Source: a virus. Taken from it: DNA of 34,329 bases. The translations under genes were made by a program, and so were the position numbers. Shown in pieces: positions 7,784 through 14,840 of this stretch (positions within the stretch are counted from its first letter, which is position 1; each line of letters begins with the position of its first letter). The notes below the pieces were generated by a model. It did not search any database. It had not been told where the DNA came from and was given only the letters and a program-made list of their open reading frames with translations. The stretch is from the IMG/VR virus record IMGVR_UViG_3300036770_003472, positions 1 through 34,329 of that record; one strand, given 5' to 3'.

Positions 7784-9556
7784 TTATGCTCCTATATCCA
7801 TAACGATTAATGCCGCATTTTTTGTGCTTGTCATAAAATCTGTTGACACTGTTGCAGCGACCCAGTTTGTGCCGTTCCACTGCAAATACTGTCCAGAAGT
7901 TGCAGAAGTGACATTAACATCGCCAACATCGTCAAGTGCGTTAATCGTTGGAATTGACGCCCACTCAACACCAGCGGCTGCAGAACTGTTCGCCTTTAAG
8001 AAATAACCATTTGCGCCCACTGACAGTACCGTCGCCGTATTGTCGGCGCTTCCGACAAAAATATCACCTTTCGCATCAAGCAGATTAAGAAGGTTGTTAA
8101 CAGGGACCGCTCCAACTTCTGCCCATGCGCTGCTGTAGTAGACATAGGTTCCACCGTTTAGCGAGTTGAACCAAACTTGTCCAGTGACAGGACTTGATGG
8201 AGCAGTATCTGAAACTGTTGCCGTAGGCGGAGTACTACCGATTTCAACCCAGGCAGAGTCGTAATAGACAAATGTTCTTGTGGTGTCCGATTCAAACCAT
8301 AGGTCGCCGCTTGCTGGAGTGGATGGAGCGGTATCCGAGACAGTAACCGAGGATGTGGATGCAACGCTCGTAATCGGCGTATTGACCCACGATGTTCCGT
8401 TGTAGTAAACAATGTCCCCGCTTGCAGCATCGGTGATTGCCACATCGGAAAGTGTGTCGAGTGGACCGACTGGACCAGTTGCTCCAGTTGGACCCGTGTC
8501 TCCAGTTGCACCCGTAGGTCCAGTTGCGCCTATCGGCCCAGTCGCGCCAACATCACCCTGCGGACCTGTGGCACCAGTTGCGCCGACAGAACCCTGTGGA
8601 CCAGTCGCACCAGTAGCACCAGTCGGTCCAACTGCACCTGTTGCGCCCGTATCACCAGTTGCTCCCGTGGGACCAGTTGGTCCTGTCGCTCCAGTGGCAC
8701 CTGTTGCACCCGCTGGTCCAGTCGGACCGACCGCACCAATGTCGCGAATAATGAGAAGAAGTTGGTGGTCGTTGGCGAAAGCATTTCCAGTTCCGCCGTA
8801 TGAGACAAAGGAAACTGGGAACTCTACATATGTACCTTGGTCGACTGGCGCTGAGGAGACAGTCCACTTCTGATAGTTGGTTGAATCATTGGAATCCTGA
8901 ATGTACAGTTCGTCGCCAGACTGAATACTGTTCAAAAATACGTGTACGTCATAACCGCTGTTATCAAGGTCATCAACATTTATTTGTGTCGCGCTTGTTT
9001 GTGTTGAATTATTCCAAATCAAGTACGAACTACCTGGGTCTCCACTTGTCGAACCAGTTTTTGCTTTGTAGTCGAAGTACGAAGACGATTGACCGCGTGG
9101 TCCAGTCGCTCCAGTAGGACCTGTCGGTCCAGTTGCTCCCGTCGCGCCTGTCGGACCAGTTGCTCCAGTTGGTCCAATTGGTCCAGTTGCTCCTACTGGA
9201 CCAGTTGCTCCAACATCGCCAACAGGACCAGTTGGACCAGTTGAACCAACGTCGCCTTGTGGACCAGTTGCGCCAACATTTCCTTGTGGTCCAGTTGCAC
9301 CGACAGGACCCGTTGCGCCAGTGGCACCCGTGGGTCCAGTTGCCCCTATTGGTCCAGTCGGCCCAGAAACAGTCGATGCTGCGCCTTCTGGACCTGTTGC
9401 TCCAGTTGGTCCTGTAGGTCCAGTTGGTCCAGTTGCTCCAGTTGGACCAATTGGGCCATTGCCGCTTTCCCACTTGCCGTTGCTGTAAATCCAGGTCTTA
9501 TCGCCGACTGAGTACGTCTGGCCATTAGATGGTGAATTTGGAAAGTCAATAGCCAT
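7784..9556 (-). CDS. Collagen-like tail fibre protein (module B, first gene)
   Basis: This 590 aa protein has a [18 protein letters not shown] head (residues 5-22) and two collagen-like Gly-X-Thr/Ala blocks (about 34-155 and 274-365). They are separated by a beta domain, about 157-273, with [19 protein letters not shown] and [10 protein letters not shown]. After the second block come [10 protein letters not shown], two [21 protein letters not shown]-type repeats with [10 protein letters not shown], an [13 protein letters not shown] module with [10 protein letters not shown], and the C-terminus ALIVMDIGA. It is likely a homotrimeric triple-helical stalk fibre. Closely related in design to 20232-22907. 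Its last codons carry the next gene's ribosome binding site. No strong Shine-Dalgarno precedes its own ATG. Confidence 0.85.
   Translation of the reverse strand: MAIDFPNSPSNGQTYSVGDKTWIYSNGKWESGNGPIGPTGATGPTGPTGPTGATGPEGAASTVSGPTGPIGATGPTGATGATGPVGATGPQGNVGATGPQGDVGSTGPTGPVGDVGATGPVGATGPIGPTGATGPTGATGATGPTGPTGATGPRGQSSSYFDYKAKTGSTSGDPGSSYLIWNNSTQTSATQINVDDLDNSGYDVHVFLNSIQSGDELYIQDSNDSTNYQKWTVSSAPVDQGTYVEFPVSFVSYGGTGNAFANDHQLLLIIRDIGAVGPTGPAGATGATGATGPTGPTGATGDTGATGAVGPTGATGATGPQGSVGATGATGPQGDVGATGPIGATGPTGATGDTGPTGATGPVGPLDTLSDVAITDAASGDIVYYNGTSWVNTPITSVASTSSVTVSDTAPSTPASGDLWFESDTTRTFVYYDSAWVEIGSTPPTATVSDTAPSSPVTGQVWFNSLNGGTYVYYSSAWAEVGAVPVNNLLNLLDAKGDIFVGSADNTATVLSVGANGYFLKANSSAAAGVEWASIPTINALDDVGDVNVTSATSGQYLQWNGTNWVAATVSTDFMTSTKNAALIVMDIGA
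7789..7793 (-). promoter_or_regulatory. Ribosome binding site encoded in the MDIGA codons
   Basis: AGGAG spans parts of the Ile-Gly-Ala codons at the end of the fibre gene and lies eight bases from ATG 7780. The arrangement matches 14516-14519. Confidence 0.75.
8462..8737 (-). repeat. Collagen-like coding repeat, second block of 7784-9556
   Basis: About 92 residues of near-perfect Gly-X-Y triplets, mostly GPT and GAT with some GPQ and GDV or GDT. Thr or Gln fills the Y position; there is no Lys or Arg. Confidence 0.85.
9092..9457 (-). repeat. Collagen-like coding repeat, first block of 7784-9556
   Basis: About 122 residues of Gly-X-Y triplets with one interruption, [15 protein letters not shown]. 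The same interruption occurs in the first block of 20232-22907. The block ends TGPRG. Confidence 0.85.
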
Positions 9557-9627
9557 TGAAAAACCGTCTATTCAGGCTTATAGGGAGCAAGAAAATAATA
9601 CACCATCACCGTCGTTCGGTAATTGGG

Positions 9628-11130
9628 TTAAACCTTCCATCTGATGTATGCGATGCCGCTTCCGCCAGAACCGCCACCGCTCCAACCACCACCACCACCA
9701 GATGCGGTATTGGCCGATGCGGAGCCGCCACCACCAGAACTTCCGCCAGAACCACCAACGCCAGAACCGCCAGCGCCAGCACTACCCGCGTAGCGACCGC
9801 CACCACCGCCACCAGATTTATAAAGAGTTGAGCCACCTATGAATGCTGCAACGTCATAACCAGCGCCGCCCGCAGAACCAGAGCCCTGACCGCCCTTGCC
9901 GCCACCACCACCGCCAGATGAACCTGTGGTACCGCTACGAGACTCAATACCGCCAATATTTCCCTGATTGGTTACGGCCTTGTTTGTTCTTCCCTCTTGT
10001 CCGCCCCATGAATGGTTTCCGCCAGCAGAACCACCGCTACCACCAAGTGCAGAAGTGTTGTAGTAGTACTCTGGCGAATTAATTTTTCCACCGTGGCCCC
10101 CACCAACGGCAACAAGAACACTGCCAAGAGTTGTATCTGAACCGTTTGCCTGACCACCACCTCCTGCACCGATAGTTATGGTCTGGTTCGCGTCAAGATA
10201 AACGCTTCCAGTTATAACCAATAATCCACCCGCGCCACCGCCGCCACCGTCACCGTAGTAAGTCTGACCACCGTATCCGTATGCGCCTCCATTGCCACCA
10301 CCGCCACCACCAGCGGCAAGGAGTACATCAAACAATCCAGATTTTGTAACAGTAAGAGTTCCAGTTCCCGTAAAAGTTAGGTACTCATAGTTTTGACCGC
10401 TGATTGTCACCGATGTGGGCGAACCGACTCCACCTGTCGCTGTTCCGTATGTTACGCCGCCACCTGGGGGAAAAAATATGGCGGCTGACGCCGACGTAAA
10501 GTAAAGAGTGCCGCCTCCCCACTGCGCCAAAGCAAGTGACCCCGAGGTGGTAACAGTCGCCGTACCTGCGGTCACGGTGCAGGTACCAGCACCAATATTA
10601 TGAATCCAGACAACATCTCCAGCAGAAAACAGACTTGTGTTTACGGTGATTGTTGTGGATGAACCGCTATTCATAATGACTCGAGTATTTCGGTCTGCCG
10701 CGGCAAGAACATATGAAGTTGTTTTTACTGATGTAGACAGGTTTGCCAACTTTTCACCTGTCACACTGGAGTTTGCGATTTTTGCTGTTGTGACTGCCGA
10801 TGTGCCAAGGTCTGCCTCAACCACTGCACCAGCGGCAATTTTTGCGGTAGTAATCGCACTGTCGGCAATCTTTGTCTCAGTTACTGCGCCAGTGCCAATC
10901 TTTGCTTCGGTTACTGCACTAGAGCCAATCTTTGCTTCAGTGACCGCTCCAGAACCAATCTTCCCTGCAGTAACAGCGCCGCTTGCCAATTTATCTTCAG
11001 TGACGGAACCAGTTCCAATAAGGGCGTCACTTTGTACGACAACCCAGACCGTGCCATCAAACTGCCAGGTCTTTGTTCCAACCGAATAAGTTGCACCGTT
11101 GGCTGGAGAATTTGGAAAATCAATAGGCAT
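9628..11130 (-). CDS. Glycine-rich tail fibre with nine-repeat stalk
   Basis: This 500 aa protein has a FPNSPANGATYSVGTKTWQFDG head (residues 5-26) and nine perfect-length decapeptide repeats of the type [10 protein letters not shown] (41-130). A beta domain follows (about 137-210: TSYVLAAADRNTRVIMNSG, GTLYFTSASAAIFF), of a kind common in phage fibres. The connecting strands TFTGTGTLTVTKSGLFDVLL lead into a glycine-rich domain from about 273, ending SGIAYIRWKV. The stalk is the longest of its kind here. Its ATG overlaps the stop of the small gene 11130-11294 (TAATG). The 71-base gap after it is the largest in the locus. Confidence 0.85.
   Translation of the reverse strand: MPIDFPNSPANGATYSVGTKTWQFDGTVWVVVQSDALIGTGSVTEDKLASGAVTAGKIGSGAVTEAKIGSSAVTEAKIGTGAVTETKIADSAITTAKIAAGAVVEADLGTSAVTTAKIANSSVTGEKLANLSTSVKTTSYVLAAADRNTRVIMNSGSSTTITVNTSLFSAGDVVWIHNIGAGTCTVTAGTATVTTSGSLALAQWGGGTLYFTSASAAIFFPPGGGVTYGTATGGVGSPTSVTISGQNYEYLTFTGTGTLTVTKSGLFDVLLAAGGGGGGNGGAYGYGGQTYYGDGGGGGAGGLLVITGSVYLDANQTITIGAGGGGQANGSDTTLGSVLVAVGGGHGGKINSPEYYYNTSALGGSGGSAGGNHSWGGQEGRTNKAVTNQGNIGGIESRSGTTGSSGGGGGGKGGQGSGSAGGAGYDVAAFIGGSTLYKSGGGGGGRYAGSAGAGGSGVGGSGGSSGGGGSASANTASGGGGGWSGGGSGGSGIAYIRWKV
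10741..11010 (-). repeat. Nine 30 bp units coding decapeptide stalk repeats
   Basis: Residues 41-130 of the fibre are nine consecutive units of consensus [10 protein letters not shown], in exact 10-residue register. Similar three- to four-unit arrays occur in the genes at 372, 1217, 2739, 14840 and 16210. Confidence 0.85.
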
Positions 11131-11294
11131 TACTCACCAGTCCATTCTTCTGCTGTATTTCCTTCGGCGACCCAAGCAAGATACGCCTGATAATCGGTAT
11201 TGGATTCATCCATCGGAACGCACGAAACGACACCATTTATGGTCATTTCAATCCATTCGTCTCCGAGGTCAGGGCGCACAATCTTGAACATCAT
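11130..11294 (-). CDS. Small 54 aa conserved protein between adhesin genes
   Basis: This protein begins MMFKIVRPDLGDEWIEM and ends with the motif NTDYQAYLAWVAEGNTAEEW. That C-terminal motif (NTDYQxYLAWxAEGNTP-like) is frequent in short phage proteins near tail fibre genes, including XkdW-like proteins; a chaperone or attachment role is only inferred. AAAGGA at 11298-11303 sits three bases from the first ATG and six from the second (11291), so the second ATG, giving 53 aa, may be the true start. It fits the operon tightly: seven bases after the upstream stop, with a TAATG junction to the next gene. Composition matches its neighbours. Confidence 0.75.
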   Translation of the reverse strand: MMFKIVRPDLGDEWIEMTINGVVSCVPMDESNTDYQAYLAWVAEGNTAEEWTGE

Positions 11295-11297
11295 TTA

Positions 11298-11303
11298 TCC
11301 TTT
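11298..11303 (-). promoter_or_regulatory. Ribosome binding site for the 54 aa gene
   Basis: AAAGGA overlaps the TAA stop of 11302-12513. Its spacing, three or six bases, favours the second of two adjacent ATG codons. Confidence 0.5.
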
Positions 11304-12513
11304 ACAGTTCTGCACTAGAAACAGCCTGATAGTAGAAGCCTGCATAATTCGCTTGGAAAAGCACAGCGTGTGAAGAAACACCGTTCACCCAACCAGCATT
11401 GGTGGGCGTCAAGTTATTCGTAGTCGAACCAGATTGCCACCCAGTAACTTTGCCACTATTCCCAGCCATATCATAAATCGTTACTGATGGTGCAGCCCGT
11501 TTATCAACTTTGTACCGCCAAACATTCCATCTGTAGATTGAAGCGACACCATCTGGACCACCAGTTCCAGTAAACCCAGCATTGGTTGCTGCCCCAGGAT
11601 TTACGGTCGTATCATAAGTTTTCTCATAGTAACGCTGACATTTAGCAAGCGTCACACCGTAGTCCTCAAACTCGAATGGTGTTGCTACCGCACCAGCCTC
11701 CAACTGCACACCCGTAATCTGCCAATAATTGTTCGTGGCGGAAGCGAGATTGGTTTGACCGACCGCACGATTCGCATTGGTTGAAGAAGCCCAACTCGTA
11801 TTCAATGTTCCTGAAGTAAAATCTGTTCCAGCACCAAGCCACCAACGAACCTGCAAACTTTCCGCATTATCGTTATCAAAAGCACCAGTCGTATCCGCAG
11901 GGAAAGTGATAGTTTTCTTCTCCCAAGTTGCTGAAGCAGAAATCGTGTACGAGGCAGATACTTGCCGAGTGTTGTCGGTGTCAGACAACTCTGCAATGTA
12001 TGTTCCAGTCACATTTGACTTGACCCAAAACGACAAACTGAACTGTTTGGCAGACGAAGTTCCTTTAGCAAATTGCTGAAGATTCTGACCCTCCAACAGT
12101 TGGTCTATTCTCACCACATCGGGTGCCGCTGGGGAAGCATCAGCGGTCGTGCAGAGCATTTTCAATGACTTGCGAAAACCCGAACCAGTTGGGGCATCAT
12201 TCTCAACTGATTGCGTCCATGTCCCCAAAGAAGATATTGCGACACGGTATCGGTCTGCGGTGTTGTAACTACTTGCCGTGATGCTGGCTGTGGATGTTCC
12301 TCGTTGCGCAACCTGCATCGCACCATTAATTATGACATTCCTATCTCGTGAACGCTCTAACCCAATCCACGATGACCCATCCCACACCGCAGTCTGGTCG
12401 GCATCCGTCATATAGATAACTTGACCGTCAAACGGTGATGCAGGCTTGGTTGAAGATGTGCAAACTCCAGGCTTAACGATTGACTGAGCACCGACAATAG
12501 ACGAAAGAGGCAT
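11302..12513 (-). CDS. Receptor-binding fibre with carbohydrate-binding-like domain
   Basis: This 403 aa protein has an N-terminal MPLSSIVGAQSIVKPGV and connector CTSSTKPASPFDGQVIYMTD (about 18-37). It then carries a domain from residue 58 (RNVIINGAMQVAQRGTS), with KQFSLSFWVKSNVTGTY, TWEKKTITFPADTTGAF and WQITGVQLEAGAVATPFEFE, ending near CQRYYEKTY. This is a widespread phage receptor-binding module with a jelly-roll, carbohydrate-binding-like fold. A C-terminal domain of about 95 residues with YRWNVWRYKVDKRAAPSVTI follows. It is one of the few adhesins here without a glycine-rich core. TAATG joins it to the gene before. A glycan ligand is likely by family; the specific sugar is unknown. Confidence 0.82.
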   Translation of the reverse strand: MPLSSIVGAQSIVKPGVCTSSTKPASPFDGQVIYMTDADQTAVWDGSSWIGLERSRDRNVIINGAMQVAQRGTSTASITASSYNTADRYRVAISSLGTWTQSVENDAPTGSGFRKSLKMLCTTADASPAAPDVVRIDQLLEGQNLQQFAKGTSSAKQFSLSFWVKSNVTGTYIAELSDTDNTRQVSASYTISASATWEKKTITFPADTTGAFDNDNAESLQVRWWLGAGTDFTSGTLNTSWASSTNANRAVGQTNLASATNNYWQITGVQLEAGAVATPFEFEDYGVTLAKCQRYYEKTYDTTVNPGAATNAGFTGTGGPDGVASIYRWNVWRYKVDKRAAPSVTIYDMAGNSGKVTGWQSGSTTNNLTPTNAGWVNGVSSHAVLFQANYAGFYYQAVSSAEL

Positions 12514-13139
12514 TATCCAGCAATCTCCATAGCAGTAATAGTAGAAATGAAACGACCGCCAGCATAATTGTCCGTATCGTTTTGGCTTCTATTTATCCAA
12601 ACCGAATACCCAACTTCATCGCGCACCTGCAATTTGTATGTTGTTGAAGAAGTGGTTGAAGGGCTATCCAAGTAACTGAAACTTGTACTCAGGGACTGAT
12701 AAGCATTTGTAAAACCAACCGTGGTTGTTGCCTGAACCCTACTGCCAGCCGCATCACCAATGGCAATAGCGGTTGAGCCACGGACAAGACGGATGAACCC
12801 CTGGGTATTTCCAGTCTGTGCATACGCAGTTATGTTGGACGTAATGAACACTTTGCTAGATGCAGAAGTCGGCGTGATGCTGACACTTAGACCAGTGATA
12901 TCGGTGTAGGTCGCAGTCGTAAACGTTTGCGTATCGGTCTTAGTTGCGCTCACAACCTGAATAACTGAACCGCTCGTATAGTCCGAGTACGCCAACGTCT
13001 TCCACGCCGAACCATTCCAAATACGCACCAAATTCGTATCAGTCTCATAAATCATCATCCCGTCAAACGGGTTCGCTGGACGATTCGACGAAGTACAAAC
13101 ACCAGGCTTCAACCCCTGAGAAGTAGCAGAAATCGTCAT
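12513..13139 (-). CDS. Tail fibre protein with beta-sandwich C-terminal domain
   Basis: This 208 aa protein begins MTISATSQGLKPGV, then CTSSNRPANPFDGMMIYETDT (about 15-35) and VRIWNGSAWKTL. From about residue 57 it has a domain starting SVIQVVSATKTDTQTFT with YTDITGLSVSITPTSASSKVFI, and ending RFISTITAMEIAG. This domain is common at the ends of short fibre proteins in environmental phages. Its ATG overlaps the upstream stop as ATGA. It replaces, at this position, the glycine-rich protein that follows the equivalent module at 6551. Probably a compact tip adhesin. Confidence 0.75.
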   Translation of the reverse strand: MTISATSQGLKPGVCTSSNRPANPFDGMMIYETDTNLVRIWNGSAWKTLAYSDYTSGSVIQVVSATKTDTQTFTTATYTDITGLSVSITPTSASSKVFITSNITAYAQTGNTQGFIRLVRGSTAIAIGDAAGSRVQATTTVGFTNAYQSLSTSFSYLDSPSTTSSTTYKLQVRDEVGYSVWINRSQNDTDNYAGGRFISTITAMEIAG

Positions 13140-14173
13140 GCGATTACCAAACTACTGGAGGAGTTGAACGTGTGAATCGTGTACGAACCTGATGTGGAGG
13201 TTGTTCCGCCAGTGATGGTCAAGCCTATTGCATCTGCTGTGAGATAACGAACGATGACAACACCAGAACCACCTGCTCCACCAGCAATTCTATTGGAATA
13301 TGCGGTACCACCACCGCCACCTCCAGTATTTGGTGTTCCAGCCACTGGGTTATTGGTGCCATTTGACCCAGCGCCGCCACCACCTGAACCACCAGAACTA
13401 CTAGAGCCACTAGCACGAGTATCTCGTCCACCACCACCACCACCTGCATAGGTAACAGAAGACCCAGTAATCGCCACAGCGACACCGTTGCCACCGTTAC
13501 CTCCAGCGTTTGTGGCTGATGTTGCGCCAACTGCTCCAGCACCACCACCACCACCACCAGCAGCCCAACTTGACGGCACTGAAGAAGTTGCACCAGCGTA
13601 TCCTTGATTGGCTGTTCCAGCCGCACCTGCCGATGTGGTTGATGGGTCTACCGCCCAGCCTCCGCCACCAGAACCACCAGTGGTTGCGTTTCCGTTTGAG
13701 TTTTGGTAACCACCACCACCTCCGCCACCACCAGCAGAAGTAACCGTAGTTATACCAGTTCCCGCAATAGAACTTGCTGTTCCTTGACCTCCAGGAACTT
13801 CAGAACCACTATTACCAGTTCCTCCAGCACCAACAGTTATTGTGTAAGTTCCAGGTACTAATTGTAGTTGTGATTCAAGATTTCCCCCACCCCCAGTTGC
13901 AGTAACTGTTGAGCGTAACCCTCCAGCACCACCACCACCACCACCGTTATAGCCATTACCACCTGCACCACCACCTGCAATTACGAGGTAATCTAGAGTA
14001 AGCGCAAGTTGGTGTGTTGTTCCACTTGACCAACCAGTACCAAGCCATACTTTCATCTTCTTTGTATCGGTCTCAAAAATAGTTTGCCCCACATACGGGG
14101 AAGCAGGACGAGTCGAACTAGTACAAACCCCTGGCTTCAGCGAGCCGATGCCGTAGTTCGAATCAACACCCAT
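13136..14173 (-). CDS. Glycine-rich tail adhesin (module A third gene; cassette pair member 2)
   Basis: This 345 aa protein starts at ATG 14173, which overlaps the upstream TAA as TAATG. An in-frame ATG at 14194 would overlap the previous gene by 22 bases and is less likely. Order: MGVDSNYGIGSLKPGV, connector [21 protein letters not shown] (17-37), then a glycine-rich domain from about 61 ([13 protein letters not shown]) through YTITVGAGG to SGVVIVRYLT. It ends with [18 protein letters not shown]. Its connector and C-terminal DNA match 2739-3956, while the core has different inserts and spacing. Probably a distal receptor-binding protein. Confidence 0.82.
   Translation of the reverse strand: MGVDSNYGIGSLKPGVCTSSTRPASPYVGQTIFETDTKKMKVWLGTGWSSGTTHQLALTLDYLVIAGGGAGGNGYNGGGGGGAGGLRSTVTATGGGGNLESQLQLVPGTYTITVGAGGTGNSGSEVPGGQGTASSIAGTGITTVTSAGGGGGGGGYQNSNGNATTGGSGGGGWAVDPSTTSAGAAGTANQGYAGATSSVPSSWAAGGGGGGAGAVGATSATNAGGNGGNGVAVAITGSSVTYAGGGGGGRDTRASGSSSSGGSGGGGAGSNGTNNPVAGTPNTGGGGGGTAYSNRIAGGAGGSGVVIVRYLTADAIGLTITGGTTSTSGSYTIHTFNSSSSLVIA
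13146..13177 (+). repeat. 32 bp direct repeat, copy 2 (C-terminal boundary)
   Basis: Identical to 2749-2780. It lies in the final codons of the glycine-rich gene at 13136-14173. Confidence 0.85.
14091..14127 (+). repeat. 37 bp direct repeat, copy 2 (N-terminal boundary)
   Basis: Identical to 3652-3688. It covers the connector codons of 13136-14173. The other CTSSTRP-type connectors in the window encode similar residues with different bases. Confidence 0.85.
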
Positions 14174-14508
14174 TAGACCGTTGTCTTTTCCCAACCAAAC
14201 GCAGTAACTGTTACCTTGCTTGCCGTATCTGCAAGACCCTGAAGTGTTTCTGTGGGAGCAAGGACGATGGCCGTATCAAAGATAATGCTGTCGTTTGCGC
14301 CGATTGGGGTTGCCGAAAACAAGTGATTCGCTCCAGATGCCGCGCTGCCAATTGACAAAGTGAATGTTCGGTCAACGGTATCGGTATTGCAAATGACAAC
14401 CTGCTTGATTACTTCCGTAACGCCAGCACCTGCTGTGCAGATGGTTGTCGTACTTGTTCCAAGTTGTGTTGGGCCGCCAAGTCTTGATTCTGCTCTTGAT
14501 GTAGCCAT
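14173..14508 (-). CDS. 111 aa beta-rich structural protein (module A, second gene)
   Basis: This protein begins MATSRAESRLGGPTQLGT and contains TEVIKQVVICNTDTVDRTFTLSIG, PIGANDSIIFDTAIVLAPTE and TLQGLADTASKVTVTAFGWEK. It is the clear paralogue of 7445-7780. Both follow a fibre ending in MDIGA and precede a glycine-rich adhesin starting MG-x-x-x-x-YG. GGAG at 14516-14519, seven bases from ATG, lies within the upstream gene's last codons. Its function is unproven. Position between a stalk and an adhesin suggests a joint or collar protein, but this is inference. Confidence 0.75.
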   Translation of the reverse strand: MATSRAESRLGGPTQLGTSTTTICTAGAGVTEVIKQVVICNTDTVDRTFTLSIGSAASGANHLFSATPIGANDSIIFDTAIVLAPTETLQGLADTASKVTVTAFGWEKTTV

Positions 14509-14510
14509 TT

Positions 14511-14840
14511 CTATGCTCCAATATCCATAACCGAAATAGCCCCTTCAGAATCTGTCTCAAGGCCGCCACTTGCTGGGATTGCGCTCGAAATCCACGCCCC
14601 AGCAGTAGTGTCATAGGTCAAGACTTGTCCATTTGTCGGTGCTACCGTCAAATCTACATCACCGAGGTTGTCAATTGATGACAGAACAGATGCATTCAAC
14701 TGGCTTGAAGTAATAGCCCCAGATGGGATGACCGCAACAACACCCTGCAAAACCCATACAGAACCGTTGTACTGCCATGTCTTGCCGCCAGCGTTATAGG
14801 AATCGCCGCTTGATGGTGAATTTGGAAAATCTATAGGCAT
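14511..14840 (-). CDS. Short fibre protein (module A, first gene)
   Basis: This 109 aa protein has the FPNSPSSGDSYNAGGKTWQYNG head (residues 5-26) and one GAITSSQL stalk-like unit. A DNLGDVDLTVAPTNGQVLTYD module (about 57-77) follows, then the C-terminus GAISVMDIGA. Compared with its counterpart 7784-9556 it has lost, or never had, the collagen blocks and repeats, keeping the head and tail only. The end is functionally constrained because it also supplies the next gene's ribosome binding site. A TAATG junction precedes it. It may be an adaptor or a collapsed fibre. Confidence 0.75.
   Translation of the reverse strand: MPIDFPNSPSSGDSYNAGGKTWQYNGSVWVLQGVVAVIPSGAITSSQLNASVLSSIDNLGDVDLTVAPTNGQVLTYDTTAGAWISSAIPASGGLETDSEGAISVMDIGA
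14516..14519 (-). promoter_or_regulatory. Ribosome binding site encoded in the MDIGA codons
   Basis: GGAG within the Gly-Ala codons just before the TAG stop, seven bases upstream of ATG 14508. The surrounding bases match those at 7780-7800 closely. Confidence 0.7.

Noticed and set aside
8412-8873. Plus-strand open frame with GPVAPVGP repeats that looks collagen-like
   Set aside because: It is antisense to a collagen-like block, whose repeat is open on both strands. The sense frame has a full fibre architecture.
9568-9606. Twelve-codon frame ([12 protein letters not shown]) in the 71-base gap between fibres
   Set aside because: Too short, without a clear ribosome binding site. The rest of the gap shows nothing else I can support.
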